Assembly (NCBI RefSeq): GCF_032911225.1
Contig: NZ_CP136600.1
Coordinates: forward strand, 3,968,001 to 4,032,000
DNA length: 64,000 bases
From: Thalassotalea fonticola
GTDB lineage: Bacteria; Pseudomonadota; Gammaproteobacteria; Enterobacterales; Alteromonadaceae
Reading direction: 5' to 3'
In this document: piece by piece, positions 45,653 through 55,596 of the stretch
How positions within the stretch are numbered: position 1 is the stretch's first letter
Layout of the letters: each line of letters begins with the position of its first letter
Program-made: the position numbers and the translations under genes
Notes under the pieces: generated by a model
Told to the model about the DNA's origin: nothing
The model's database searches: none
What the model saw: the letters and a program-made list of their open reading frames with translations, nothing else

Positions 45653-48040
45653 ATGAGAATGAACGGATGGCCTTCTACTTACTTGTTTGTATTGAGCTTA
45701 TTCAGCATTAATGGTTATGCGCAGCAGGCCAGTGAAGAAGAAGATCCGTTCGCGTTTTTAGCTGAAGAGAAATATCAACCTAAAGCTATTGTTGAAAAAG
45801 GTGAAATCAAGAACTCACCAGAAAGTGAAGAAGACGAAGAGGAAGATCCCTTTGCTTTTTTAGCTGAAGAAAAGTATCAGCCCAAGATGGCAGTGCAAGA
45901 AGTAGATTCACCAGGTTTTGTACAAGTCGATGTATTGAATGTAAGTGCAGACACGTTTAGTTTTGGTCAATATAACGGCTTAAGCGAAGAAGGTACCCAT
46001 GTTAATTTATCTGGCTACTATAGAGATTTTAATACAGCTTCTTCATTAGTCGATTATTGGCATCTTGACGCACAAAATTTAGCTTTAGATAATCGTGATT
46101 TGTCCTTGGCATTAGGGCAAGTGCGTGCCTATAACGTTGAGTTTAATTTTAATCAAACACAACAAGTAAAAAATCTCTCCGGTTTAACCCCATATACAAA
46201 TAATGGAGGGTTATTTACTTTACCGAATAGTTGGGTTGCCGCACAAACTACAGATGGCATGACTGCATTTAATGCCATAGCTAGTTCATTTGAGCAAACC
46301 TTGGAAAGAGAAAAGCTAAATTTAGAATACTCCCAGTACTTTGGCAAAAACTGGTTTTTAACCTCTGATTTCAGTACAGAAGAAAAAACCGGCACAAAAG
46401 CGACTGGTGCGGCGCTTTATGCAAATGTTCAAAATGGTCATTCGGCAATTTTACCGCAAGCTATTGATCAAACCACCAATAAAATGGAATTCTCGATAAC
46501 TTATAACCAATCAAATTATTCAGTAAAAGCTGATTATCTGTTTTCTCAATTTGAAAATGAGCAATCATCGCTTACCTGGCAAAATCCATATTCTTCTTTA
46601 ATCGGCCCTAACGTGGCTTACCCTGATGGAATAGGGCAAATTGGTGTTGCACCAGACAATGATCTTCATCAAATAAGAGTATTAGGCCATTATATTCATT
46701 CGCCAAAATTACGCATCATTGCTGATACGTCATATTCATTAGCTAGCCAAGATGAGAACTATTTACCCTATACCATTAATAGCCAACTTGTAACGGGAGC
46801 ATTACCGCGCACAAGTTTAGAGGGTGAAGCTGTAACTATCACAGTAAAAACGTCTGTGCTTTATCGTTATTCAAATAGCTTAAATTTTAAGGGGATATAC
46901 CGATATAGCGAACGCGATAATCAAAGCCCAAGAGATGCGTATCAAGTTGTTTTTGCTGACACCTGGGCGCCACTTGAGGAAAAATTCAGGCACTATAATG
47001 CACCGCATAGTAAAAATTCCAACTACTTTGAATTAACCACAAATTATCGGCTGCTAAGTCGCAGTAAGGCGTCATTAATTTATGCTTATGAAGAAATTGA
47101 ACGTTATAACTATGCGGTTAACAGCACAATTGAAAACAGCATTAAACTAAAATTTAGAGTCCATTCTGAAACTAACCTGGCAAGTAGGTTCGAGTTAGGG
47201 TTTAAAGATAGAGCCGCATCGTTATATCACTGGGAACGTTCTTATTTTTCATTATTTGATGCTCAGCTGATTAACCAAACACCAGAAAATCAACGATATA
47301 CCAATCACCCATTATTGAGTCAGCACTATTTATCAAACCGAGAACAATTTAATGGCAAGGCGAATTTAAATTATCCAATAGCAGATAATATTCACCTTAA
47401 CTATGATATTAGCTATAAAGAAAATGATTATGATAAATCGACTTTAGGCTTAATTAACGACAAATCAATTTTCAGCTCTTTAAATGGCATTTGGATTTAC
47501 TCCAATACAATTAATTTTACAAGTTATCTCACTTATGACCGTTATGAATTTGAACAAGCTGGCAGGGAGTTTACTGGCGGCTATGAAAAAAGTGCTTTCG
47601 AGCAATATGCATCATTGCCGCAAGCTAGCGACAGTGCAAAAAATTGGCAGATAACGCCAGATGACAGCACAATTTCTTTAGGCTTATCGGCACATTGGGA
47701 TTATTTACCTAAGGTAATTGAAATGGACTTTGATTATCGCTTTAGTGATTCAACCAGTAAAAATGACAATTTTTTATCAGGTGGGGCAGCCGATTTAACT
47801 AACGTCGGCTTGCCCGATGCAAGCAACAAAGAACATCATTTTGAATTTAATACCTTATATCATTATAAACCCAATATGAGTTTTTCATTTAGTTACCAGT
47901 ATTACCGCTTTGATGGTAAAGATTGGGCATATGATCAGGTAAATCCAAATTCAATTGCAAAAGTGGTAGGGACAGGTCAACGCCCGGCTAATGACCAACT
48001 GCATGTGTTTCAACTTTCTTTTAAGTATCAAATTGAATAG
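45653..48040 (+). CDS. MtrB/PioB-family outer-membrane beta-barrel
   Basis: 795 residues, signal peptide ending GYAQQ. The N-terminus carries a duplicated 16-residue acidic motif, EEDPFAFLAEEKYQPK, at 29-44 and 63-78. The rest alternates short turns and aromatic-rich strands (YQYYRFDGKDWAYDQ near the end), ending FQLSFKYQIE, consistent with a 26-strand MtrB-type sheath. No cysteine occurs anywhere, so the CXXC found near the N-terminus of Shewanella MtrB is absent. It would insulate the DmsE/MtrA-like decahaem protein encoded just upstream and dock the OmcA/MtrC-like proteins encoded just downstream. Confidence 0.88.
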   Translation: MRMNGWPSTYLFVLSLFSINGYAQQASEEEDPFAFLAEEKYQPKAIVEKGEIKNSPESEEDEEEDPFAFLAEEKYQPKMAVQEVDSPGFVQVDVLNVSADTFSFGQYNGLSEEGTHVNLSGYYRDFNTASSLVDYWHLDAQNLALDNRDLSLALGQVRAYNVEFNFNQTQQVKNLSGLTPYTNNGGLFTLPNSWVAAQTTDGMTAFNAIASSFEQTLEREKLNLEYSQYFGKNWFLTSDFSTEEKTGTKATGAALYANVQNGHSAILPQAIDQTTNKMEFSITYNQSNYSVKADYLFSQFENEQSSLTWQNPYSSLIGPNVAYPDGIGQIGVAPDNDLHQIRVLGHYIHSPKLRIIADTSYSLASQDENYLPYTINSQLVTGALPRTSLEGEAVTITVKTSVLYRYSNSLNFKGIYRYSERDNQSPRDAYQVVFADTWAPLEEKFRHYNAPHSKNSNYFELTTNYRLLSRSKASLIYAYEEIERYNYAVNSTIENSIKLKFRVHSETNLASRFELGFKDRAASLYHWERSYFSLFDAQLINQTPENQRYTNHPLLSQHYLSNREQFNGKANLNYPIADNIHLNYDISYKENDYDKSTLGLINDKSIFSSLNGIWIYSNTINFTSYLTYDRYEFEQAGREFTGGYEKSAFEQYASLPQASDSAKNWQITPDDSTISLGLSAHWDYLPKVIEMDFDYRFSDSTSKNDNFLSGGAADLTNVGLPDASNKEHHFEFNTLYHYKPNMSFSFSYQYYRFDGKDWAYDQVNPNSIAKVVGTGQRPANDQLHVFQLSFKYQIE

Positions 48041-48057
48041 GGCTTTTGAGGTGAACA

Positions 48058-50406
48058 ATGTTTAGCAAATCTACATTTTTAGTCATTATCTCTTTGCTAG
48101 GAAGTATGGCTCTTTCTGGATGTGATGGTGATACTGGTGGTGACAGAGCTCAGGGAGTAGAATCAACTCCACCACCTGCAAGTGGCACACCACCAACTTC
48201 GCCACCGCCAGTGCCTTTACCACCACCAAGCAATGGGTTAATTGAGTCGGGTGATATTGTTGAGGGCGATACAATTGCAACGGGGTTTTCTGGTGTTGTT
48301 ATTGAGCAAAGCTTAACGTTAACATTTAATTTAATGGTAAATGGCAATAGCCAAATTGTTGATCTAGGCTCGAGTAATGCCAGATTCACCTTGGCTAAAT
48401 TAATTGCAAATCCTGGTGATTCTCAAGGCCAAAGCTGGACCAGCTACTTTATTACATCTGAAGACCCTATTTGCCGAAGTCAAGCAGACATTGATGACAG
48501 TAATAATGCTTGTACGTCATTTAGCACTGAGACTGATCCTGAGTTAATCGATGACACCGCCAAAAAAGTGCAAAATATATCAGCATTAGGAAAAGCAGTA
48601 TTAACGCAGGCAACTTCTGACAATAATGGTCAATTTGAAAATAACGGTGATGGAACATGGAGTTATACATTCCCGTTTCAGTTTGCAGACGTACCAACTC
48701 TAACAGAGGTTCATCGAAGCTGTATTCAGTTTAGTTTCAATGCTGATGTTGAAAATATCTGTGTTGACTTTGTGCCTGCAGAGGTTGTTATTGCAACTGA
48801 TGGTATTAGTGGTACATCTTTGTCTGACAGCTTTTATCAAACCCATAATGCTCGCCAAATTGTTACTGAAGCAACCTGTAATACCTGCCATGACAAATTG
48901 GCTATACATGGCGGCGGCCGCACTCAAACCGATTATTGTGTGACGTGTCATAACCCAGATTCAAATGATAGTAACAGTGGTAATTCAGTCGACTTTAAAC
49001 AACTGGTCCACAAAATTCACTTTGGTAGAAACCTACAAAACTTTGTTGATGACGGTAAACCTTATACTATCTGGGGTTATCGAAATGGTGAACACAACTA
49101 CTCAACAACCAGTTATCCACAAAATGTGATGAATTGTGGGCGTTGCCATGCCGGCGATGAAGATGTTTTGTTCTCGCAAACACAAATGATCCCAGAGCCA
49201 ATGGCACAATTAACTAAAGATGGTCACAGCTGGGTAGCAAGTCCGACTAAACAAGCGTGCGAGTCTTGTCATGAAAAGCTGTTTACAGAAGGCATTAGAC
49301 TTAATGGTGAAGAGTTTACTTTACATATCTCTTATACAGAGGAAACTAATTGTGCGGGTTGTCATGCTGATTTAGGGGCTGAAACACCTGATGCTAAACA
49401 AGCGAATCAGGCTCATCGTGATAGCGCAATTGAAAAAGCAATAGCTTATGCGATGAATATTGAAAGTGTAATTAATACCGGGCCAGGAGAAAGTCCAATA
49501 GTGACTTTTAATGTTACTGAAAACGGGACTCCAATAGATATAAAAACGTTTGATGGCAAAATTAGAGTCGGTGTTGCTTGGGATGCTGCAAGTGATTTTG
49601 ATAATGAAGGCTTGTCAGGGTTTGATGCATTAAATATAGAAATAGATGCAATTACAGAAAGTATTTTAAAGGAAGGCTCAAATAATAGCTTCGTTTTAGA
49701 TATTGCCACTGTAGGCCTAACACCAAAAACAATTCCAGATGGTCAGGATAGCGTAGCGGTGTTAATGCTAGGCCATGCAAATGGTCCTGAAACAACTGCC
49801 ACTAGCTTTGATGATGTCAGCCCGATTAAAAGCCCTATAGAGTTTTTTGCAGGTAGTGCTGCCACGGTAACACCACGAAGAATGATTGTTTCTATCGATA
49901 AATGTAACAGCTGTCATAACCGCTTTTCTATGGTTGAAAAAGGCCATGTTAATTTCCATGCAGTACCAAGTGGGGAGCCTTTAGTTTGTGCTTCATGCCA
50001 CGGCGCAAGTCTTGGCTTTGGTGAATATGCAGATTTTAGGTACCTCATCCATGGTGTGCATGCTAGCGATATAAGAGAAGAGCCATATAGAGGTGAATTT
50101 TCTGAAAATATCCGCTTTCCAGGCAACCTAGCTAATTGTGATACTTGCCACATTGAAGGTACCACACAACTACCTTTGGCATTTAATACACCAATATTTA
50201 CTGGCATTACAGATCAATATACAACAGTAACGGCAACGACTTGTAGTTCATGCCATGACTCAGCAGAAGCGCAAACGCATATGATTTCAACCGGAGGAGC
50301 AAAATTCAATGAAGGTTATGATTTAGTACAAAGCACTACTGAAAGTTGTGCACTATGTCATGGTCCAGGTGAAGCGGCCGATGTTGAAGTGGTCCATAAA
50401 CGGTAG
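48058..50406 (+). CDS. OmcA/MtrC-family decahaem lipoprotein, copy 1
   Basis: 782 residues. Lipobox ALSGC (Cys 22), then a Gly/Asp and Pro-rich linker (about 23-60). Domain I is beta-rich, domain II has five CXXCH (CNTCH, CVTCH, CGRCH, CESCH, CAGCH), domain III is a beta-barrel, and domain IV has five CXXCH (CNSCH, CASCH, CDTCH, CSSCH, CALCH). This 5+5 layout is that of OmcA/MtrC extracellular terminal reductases. KLAIHGGGRTQTDYCVTCHN and LVHKIHFGRNL are family signatures. The residue after the lipid Cys is Asp, which in E. coli would favour inner-membrane retention. GAGGTG precedes the ATG. Substrate (metal oxide, flavin, other) unknown. Confidence 0.92.
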   Translation: MFSKSTFLVIISLLGSMALSGCDGDTGGDRAQGVESTPPPASGTPPTSPPPVPLPPPSNGLIESGDIVEGDTIATGFSGVVIEQSLTLTFNLMVNGNSQIVDLGSSNARFTLAKLIANPGDSQGQSWTSYFITSEDPICRSQADIDDSNNACTSFSTETDPELIDDTAKKVQNISALGKAVLTQATSDNNGQFENNGDGTWSYTFPFQFADVPTLTEVHRSCIQFSFNADVENICVDFVPAEVVIATDGISGTSLSDSFYQTHNARQIVTEATCNTCHDKLAIHGGGRTQTDYCVTCHNPDSNDSNSGNSVDFKQLVHKIHFGRNLQNFVDDGKPYTIWGYRNGEHNYSTTSYPQNVMNCGRCHAGDEDVLFSQTQMIPEPMAQLTKDGHSWVASPTKQACESCHEKLFTEGIRLNGEEFTLHISYTEETNCAGCHADLGAETPDAKQANQAHRDSAIEKAIAYAMNIESVINTGPGESPIVTFNVTENGTPIDIKTFDGKIRVGVAWDAASDFDNEGLSGFDALNIEIDAITESILKEGSNNSFVLDIATVGLTPKTIPDGQDSVAVLMLGHANGPETTATSFDDVSPIKSPIEFFAGSAATVTPRRMIVSIDKCNSCHNRFSMVEKGHVNFHAVPSGEPLVCASCHGASLGFGEYADFRYLIHGVHASDIREEPYRGEFSENIRFPGNLANCDTCHIEGTTQLPLAFNTPIFTGITDQYTTVTATTCSSCHDSAEAQTHMISTGGAKFNEGYDLVQSTTESCALCHGPGEAADVEVVHKR

Positions 50407-50420
50407 GGTGGTAACTTAAT

Positions 50421-52664
50421 ATGCAAATGGCTAGATATAAAAAATTATCATTTCAGTGTGTTTTTGTAATGCTGTCAGCATTTTGGGTTATATCTTGCGG
50501 AGGAGAAAGTGGTGACAGTTCTGGAATAGATAGCGCTAGCCAAAATTTAACTCAGACAGCCGAGGTAGAAGAAATTACTCCAGGTCATTTTATAACTACT
50601 GCAACTGTAGAGTCAGGTAAATTAATTGTTCAATTTCAACTTTTTAACGCAGATAGTACGCCAATCACAACGGTTATCGCCGACGATGTGCAGTTTACAG
50701 TGGCCAAATTAATGATTGGCGCTGAAGGCAACCTAACTGGTAACTGGCAATCTTACATTAATAAAATAGAATCTCCCGGAGTAGGTACAGGCACAAATCC
50801 TAAATTACAGGCCACAACTGAGAAGGCAACTACTGGGAGTTTTGTTAATTTTAATAATGGTGTATATCAATATACTTTTAGTCAACCGCTTGAAACAAGT
50901 AACCAAACTATTCTGCAACAAGCTGAAATAGAAGGGTTAAATTTAAGTTATCAAGAAAACTTTACCCATCGAGTAGGTTTACAAATTGCTAATTTAAATG
51001 AGTCGGTAAATGTAACGTTTGATTGGGAGCCTAGCACAGAGAAAACTCAATACGATGGTATTTTCAGCCAACATATAGTTGCAACAGAGAACTGTAACGC
51101 TTGTCACGGGCGATTAGCCATGCACGGCGGTGGCCGGGTCGAAGTAGATTATTGCGTTACTTGCCATAACCCAGGCAGTACTGATGCTAATAGCGGGAAT
51201 ACGGTGAATTTTAAAAACATGATCCACAAAATTCATCGAGGTAAAGATTTACCCTCTGTACAAGTCGGTGAACCTTACATAATTTATGGCTTTCAAGACT
51301 CTGCGCATGACTATAGCACTGTTACTTTTCCAAACGATATTCTTGAATGTGCTCAATGCCACGCTGGTGGTGCCACGGTAATTCCAGGAATAACTGTTAC
51401 TACAAGTGGTGATAACTGGCGCGAAGTTGTTACCATGCAAGCTTGTGGCTCTTGTCATGATGACCTCGATTTTGACCTGCATATGGGCGGCCAAGTTGAC
51501 AACACAAATTGCAGAAGCTGTCATCAAAACTCGGCAATCGCTGGTTCTATTGAAGACAAACATAAGAACTTGGTGGCTGAGGCTAAATCCCAATTTGCGG
51601 CAACTATCTTAAATATTAGCCAGACAGCCCCAGGAGAGTTTCCTTTAATACAATTTAGCATCAGTAACCCAGAAGATAGTGATGCTTTGTATGATATTTT
51701 AAACGATGAAGAGTTTAGCAATGAGCTAAGTTCATTAAACCTCGATATAGCCTGGTCGACAACTGATTATACTAATACGGGTAATCAAGGTGATAATGCC
51801 AGTGCGGTACAAGTAAACGCATTAACAGAGGCTGTACCAGTAGGAGATGGCACCTTTACAGTGTTATCTAGTGTGGCAGTGCCAGATGGCAGCCAAGCGC
51901 CCTTAATTGCGGCTACAGGCAGCGGTTCGGTAAATATTGAAGGCCACCCTACGGTTAACTTTGGTGATGTTAATAATCCTGACTTTCAAAGTGTCCCGTT
52001 AACTAATGTTGTTGGTTACTTTGCCATAACCGACACTGCCCCAGTTGAGCGCCGCCAAGTGGTAGATTTAAATAACTGTTTTGGTTGTCACAGTGAGTTA
52101 TCACTGCATGGTGGTAACCGAACCGACAATATTGAAGCCTGTGTCATGTGTCACAACCCTCGCAACACCGATAAACGAGTAAGAGCAATAGCAGCTAATC
52201 CACCTACGGATGGCAAAGCAGAAGAATCGATAGACTTTAAAACCATGATCCATGGAATTCATGGGACTAATATTCGTGAAAACCCGTTACAGGTTGTAGG
52301 TTATAAAGGATTCACTACTCATATATATGAAGGTACTTTCCCTGGCGAAGTAGGAAACTGCGTCATCTGTCATAGTGAAGGAACTTATAACTTACCACTT
52401 TCTGATGGCGTTTTAGCTACAACATCTGACACTGGTGCCGATATAGCAAATCCAAACGATGACATGGTTACTTCACCAACTGCTGCAATATGTAGTTCTT
52501 GTCATGACAGTGAGCTTGTAAAAGGACACATTGAATCTAATGGCGGTAGTTTCTCTACTACACAAAATGATATTGATAATGGAATAGTGTTAGAGCAGTG
52601 TCAGTTTTGTCATGCTTCAGGTGCACCATATGATGTTAATGCGGTACATCCGATTAGTAATTAA
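50421..52664 (+). CDS. OmcA/MtrC-family decahaem lipoprotein, copy 2
   Basis: 747 residues, with the lipobox VISC followed by GGESGD. Ten CXXCH motifs in the same 5+5 layout: CNACH, CVTCH, CAQCH, CGSCH, CRSCH, then CFGCH, CVMCH, CVICH, CSSCH and CQFCH. RLAMHGGGRVEVDYCVTCHN and MIHKIHRGKDL match copy 1, so the two are paralogues, but clearly diverged. The start is ATG 50421, with a second ATG two codons on. It is the last gene of the cytochrome cluster; no terminator is obvious on this strand before the opposing EF-G array. Confidence 0.92.
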   Translation: MQMARYKKLSFQCVFVMLSAFWVISCGGESGDSSGIDSASQNLTQTAEVEEITPGHFITTATVESGKLIVQFQLFNADSTPITTVIADDVQFTVAKLMIGAEGNLTGNWQSYINKIESPGVGTGTNPKLQATTEKATTGSFVNFNNGVYQYTFSQPLETSNQTILQQAEIEGLNLSYQENFTHRVGLQIANLNESVNVTFDWEPSTEKTQYDGIFSQHIVATENCNACHGRLAMHGGGRVEVDYCVTCHNPGSTDANSGNTVNFKNMIHKIHRGKDLPSVQVGEPYIIYGFQDSAHDYSTVTFPNDILECAQCHAGGATVIPGITVTTSGDNWREVVTMQACGSCHDDLDFDLHMGGQVDNTNCRSCHQNSAIAGSIEDKHKNLVAEAKSQFAATILNISQTAPGEFPLIQFSISNPEDSDALYDILNDEEFSNELSSLNLDIAWSTTDYTNTGNQGDNASAVQVNALTEAVPVGDGTFTVLSSVAVPDGSQAPLIAATGSGSVNIEGHPTVNFGDVNNPDFQSVPLTNVVGYFAITDTAPVERRQVVDLNNCFGCHSELSLHGGNRTDNIEACVMCHNPRNTDKRVRAIAANPPTDGKAEESIDFKTMIHGIHGTNIRENPLQVVGYKGFTTHIYEGTFPGEVGNCVICHSEGTYNLPLSDGVLATTSDTGADIANPNDDMVTSPTAAICSSCHDSELVKGHIESNGGSFSTTQNDIDNGIVLEQCQFCHASGAPYDVNAVHPISN

Positions 52665-52755
52665 TTACTGTCTCCTCTAGAGCAGCTTTTAGATTGAGGC
52701 TTCTTCTATATGAGTGTTTTTTCTGAGTATATTTTAATTATTGTTAATTTCAGGC

Positions 52756-52786
52756 AATAAAAAAAGCCGCTTATAGCGACCTTTTA
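52756..52786 (-). terminator. Third tandem terminator after the second EF-G gene
   Basis: Minus strand AAAGGTCGCT-ataa-GCGGC... hairpin with T tract; the most distal and slightly degenerate (AAAAAGCCGC on the + strand). Confidence 0.65.
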
Positions 52787-52920
52787 TTAGAAGTAATAGC
52801 GTTATCTATTTTTTCTTAGCAGCTTTACGTTCTTTAACTTCAGTGATAACTGTTTCAGCTACGTTGTTAGGGCATTGGTTATTTGTATTGGTGTGAGAAT
52901 TCCATGCAGAAAGAGTAGGC

Positions 52921-52951
52921 AATAAAAAAGGCCGCTTATAGCGACCTTTTA
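52921..52951 (-). terminator. Second tandem terminator after the second EF-G gene
   Basis: Minus strand AAAGGTCGCT-ataa-GCGGCCTTT hairpin followed by T tract, 165 bp from the gene-proximal one. Confidence 0.8.
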
Positions 52952-53085
52952 TTAGAAGTAATAGCGTTATCTATTTTTTCTTAGCAGCTTCACGTTCTTT
53001 AACTTCAGCGATAACTGTTTCAGCTACGTTGTTAGGGCATTGGATATTTGTATTGGTGTGAGAATTCCATGCAGAAAGAGTAGGC

Positions 53086-53116
53086 AATAAAAAAGGCCGC
53101 TTATAGCGACCTTTTA
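53086..53116 (-). terminator. Intrinsic terminator of the second EF-G gene
   Basis: Minus strand AAAGGTCGCT-ataa-GCGGCCTTT hairpin and T tract. The stem is nearly the same as the tuf type I terminator (AAAGGTCGC-taac-GCGGCCTTT). Confidence 0.85.
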
Positions 53117-53135
53117 TAAGAAGTAATAGAGTTAT

Positions 53136-55229
53136 CTATTTTTTCTTAGCAGCTTCACGTTCTTTAACTTCAGCGATAACTGTTTCAGCTACGTTGTTAG
53201 GACATTGGCTGTAATGCGAGAATTCCATAGAGAATTGACCACGACCTGATGTCATTGTACGTAGAGTTCCGATGTAACCAAACATTTCTGAAAGAGGTAC
53301 GTCAGCTTTAATGCGAACACCAGAAACACCAGCTTCTTGGTCTTTGATCATACCACGACGACGGTTTAAGTCACCAATAACGTCACCAACGTGATCATCT
53401 GGAGTAAACACATCAACGTTCATGATAGGTTCGATTAGTTGAGCACCAGCTTTTGGAATTGACTGACGGAAAGCGCCTTTAGCAGCGATTTCGAAAGCAA
53501 CAGCAGATGAATCGACAGCATGGAAGCCACCATCGAATAATTCAACTTCAACGTCTAACACAGGGAAACCAGCTAATACACCAGTATCCATCATAGATTT
53601 GAAACCTTTCTCAACAGCTGGGAAGAATTCCTTCGGTACGTTACCACCAACAACAGTTGATGTGAAAGTGAAGCCTGAATTTGGCTCGCCTGGCTTGATG
53701 CGGTAATCAATTTTACCAAATTGTCCAGAACCACCAGATTGTTTCTTATGTGTATAAGAATCTTCAATCTCTTGCGTGATAGTTTCACGGTAAGCAACTT
53801 GTGGCTTACCAACGTTTAAGTCAACGCCGTAAGTACGCTTAAGGATATCTACTTTGATATCTAAGTGAAGCTCACCCATACCGCGTAAAATTGTTTCGCC
53901 TGAATCTTCATCAGTTTCAACTTTGAAAGTAGGATCTTCTGCAACCATTTTACCGATAGCGATACCCATTTTCTCAGAGCCACCTTTATCTTTAGGTGCA
54001 ACAGCAATTGAGATTACTGGTTCTGGGAATACCATGGCTTCAAGAGTACATGGTTCTTTAACAGAACATAATGTATGACCTGTTTGTACGTTTTTCATAC
54101 CAACGATAGCAAGGATATCACCAGCTTGTGCTGAAGAAAGCTCTGTACGATCTTCGGCTTGCATTTCTACCATACGGCCAACACGCTCAGTTTTACCTGT
54201 AAACGAGTTTAAAATTGTATCACCCTTGTTAAGCACACCAGAGTATACACGTACGAAAGTTAAAGCACCGAAACGGTCATCCATAATTTTGAATGCTAAT
54301 GCACGGAAAGGCTCTTCAGTATTAACATGTGCGAATTCGCCAGTTGGCTCGCCTTCTTCATCAGTTAATGGTTGAGGATTAACTTCAGTTGGAGATGGTA
54401 AGTAATCAACAACAGCATCTAGTAAAATTTGCATGCCTTTGTTTTTGAATGCAGAACCACAGAATGTCGGGAAGAACATTAATTCACGAGTACCTTTACG
54501 GATACACGCTTTAATTTGTTCTTCAGTAGGAGAAACTTCACCTTCCAAATATTCCATTAATAAATCTTCATCCGCTTCTAAAGCAGTTTCAATTAATTGC
54601 TCGCGGTATACCGCAGCGTCATCAGCCATATCAGCAGGGATGTCTTTAATTTCGTAGTTTTCTGGTTGACCTGAATCATCCCAGTAATAAGCTTTTTGGC
54701 TTAATACATCTACAACACCAACGAAGTCATCTTCTTCACCAATTGGTAAAGTCATTACAAGTGGGCGTGCGCCAAGTACTTTTTCAACTTGCTCGGTTAC
54801 GCGGTAAAAGTTAGCACCTAAACGGTCTAATTTATTAACGAAAATTAAACGAGCTACTTTAGATTCGTTAGCGTAACGCCAGTTAGTTTCTGATTGCGGC
54901 TCAACACCACCAGAACCACAGAATACACCGATACCACCATCAAGTACTTTTAATGAACGATAAACTTCAACTGTGAAGTCAACGTGACCAGGAGTGTCGA
55001 TTACGTTAAAGCGATGTTTTTTCCACTCACAAGTTACAGCAGCAGATTGGATAGTAATACCGCGCTCAGCTTCTTGTTCCATGAAGTCAGTTGTTGACTC
55101 ACCATCATGTACTTCACCAATTTTATGGATCATACCTGTTAGTTTTAATATACGTTCAGTTGTTGTGGTTTTACCAGCATCAACGTGAGCGAAAATACCA
55201 ATATTTCTGTATTTTGATAAATCTGCCAT
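53136..55229 (-). CDS. Second elongation factor G
   Basis: 697 residues. G1 [15 protein letters not shown] (about 15-29), [14 protein letters not shown]3 DTPGHVDF and G4 [11 protein letters not shown], then full domains II-V, ending in a Lys-rich REAAKKK. It is as complete as the str-operon EF-G but clearly divergent from it, matching the second EF-G found in Shewanella, Vibrio and Pseudomonas. In Pseudomonas both copies are functional; the division of labour here is unknown. It is divergent from tuf copy 3, and a good -10 with GC-rich discriminator lies upstream. The 3' end is repeated twice downstream. Confidence 0.95.
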   Translation of the reverse strand: MADLSKYRNIGIFAHVDAGKTTTTERILKLTGMIHKIGEVHDGESTTDFMEQEAERGITIQSAAVTCEWKKHRFNVIDTPGHVDFTVEVYRSLKVLDGGIGVFCGSGGVEPQSETNWRYANESKVARLIFVNKLDRLGANFYRVTEQVEKVLGARPLVMTLPIGEEDDFVGVVDVLSQKAYYWDDSGQPENYEIKDIPADMADDAAVYREQLIETALEADEDLLMEYLEGEVSPTEEQIKACIRKGTRELMFFPTFCGSAFKNKGMQILLDAVVDYLPSPTEVNPQPLTDEEGEPTGEFAHVNTEEPFRALAFKIMDDRFGALTFVRVYSGVLNKGDTILNSFTGKTERVGRMVEMQAEDRTELSSAQAGDILAIVGMKNVQTGHTLCSVKEPCTLEAMVFPEPVISIAVAPKDKGGSEKMGIAIGKMVAEDPTFKVETDEDSGETILRGMGELHLDIKVDILKRTYGVDLNVGKPQVAYRETITQEIEDSYTHKKQSGGSGQFGKIDYRIKPGEPNSGFTFTSTVVGGNVPKEFFPAVEKGFKSMMDTGVLAGFPVLDVEVELFDGGFHAVDSSAVAFEIAAKGAFRQSIPKAGAQLIEPIMNVDVFTPDDHVGDVIGDLNRRRGMIKDQEAGVSGVRIKADVPLSEMFGYIGTLRTMTSGRGQFSMEFSHYSQCPNNVAETVIAEVKEREAAKKK

Positions 55230-55280
55230 TGTTGTATTACTCTATTTAATAAAAAGTTACGTTAAAAAAATTTTGCGCGG

Positions 55281-55286
55281 ATTATA
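55281..55286 (-). promoter_or_regulatory. -10 element of the second EF-G gene
   Basis: On the minus strand a perfect TATAAT is followed by CCGCGC, the GC-rich discriminator seen at the other translation promoters in the window. No convincing -35 is seen. The remainder of the 55287-55596 gap is the divergent 5' region of tuf copy 3, with a candidate TATAAT at about 55490 of uncertain use. Confidence 0.5.
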
Positions 55287-55596
55287 CATCAGTTGTGGAA
55301 AACTAACATCATAAATTGATAAAAAATAATCAACTTAGTTGTATATCTTTGTAAAAAATCGTCTTTAGGCGGCTAAATAACCTGTTTTTACAATTATTTT
55401 AGTTATTTTTGCACTATAAAAGCATAAAGTTTAGACAATATAGAGAGAGTTTGGTAAATTGTGCCCCTGAAAAAGACTCTCTGTATAATTGTTGGTCAAT
55501 TTTGAATTGTTCGACTAGAATTTGTTGGGAATATAGTAAACAAAAAAAAGATTGGGTTGCCGCCCAGTTGTATATAACTTTTAAGGTATTAGAAAA

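Larger units (their letters stand above)
52750..53234 (-). repeat. Tandem array of 3'-end copies of the second EF-G gene
   Basis: The last roughly 100 bp of the EF-G gene at 53136 (stop codon complement at 53136-53138) recur with exact 165-bp spacing: stop-codon equivalents at 52971-52973 and 52806-52808. The first 66 bp of each copy match the gene almost perfectly, then diverge near GCATTGG and match again at GAGAATTCCAT. The farther copy has more differences than the nearer. Each copy carries its own terminator. The copies have no start codon. Confidence 0.9.

Noticed and set aside
55440..55500. TTGTGC ... TATAAT as the promoter of tuf copy 3
   Set aside because: The spacer would be 19-20 bases and several alternatives exist in this AT-rich region, so it is mentioned only as a candidate.
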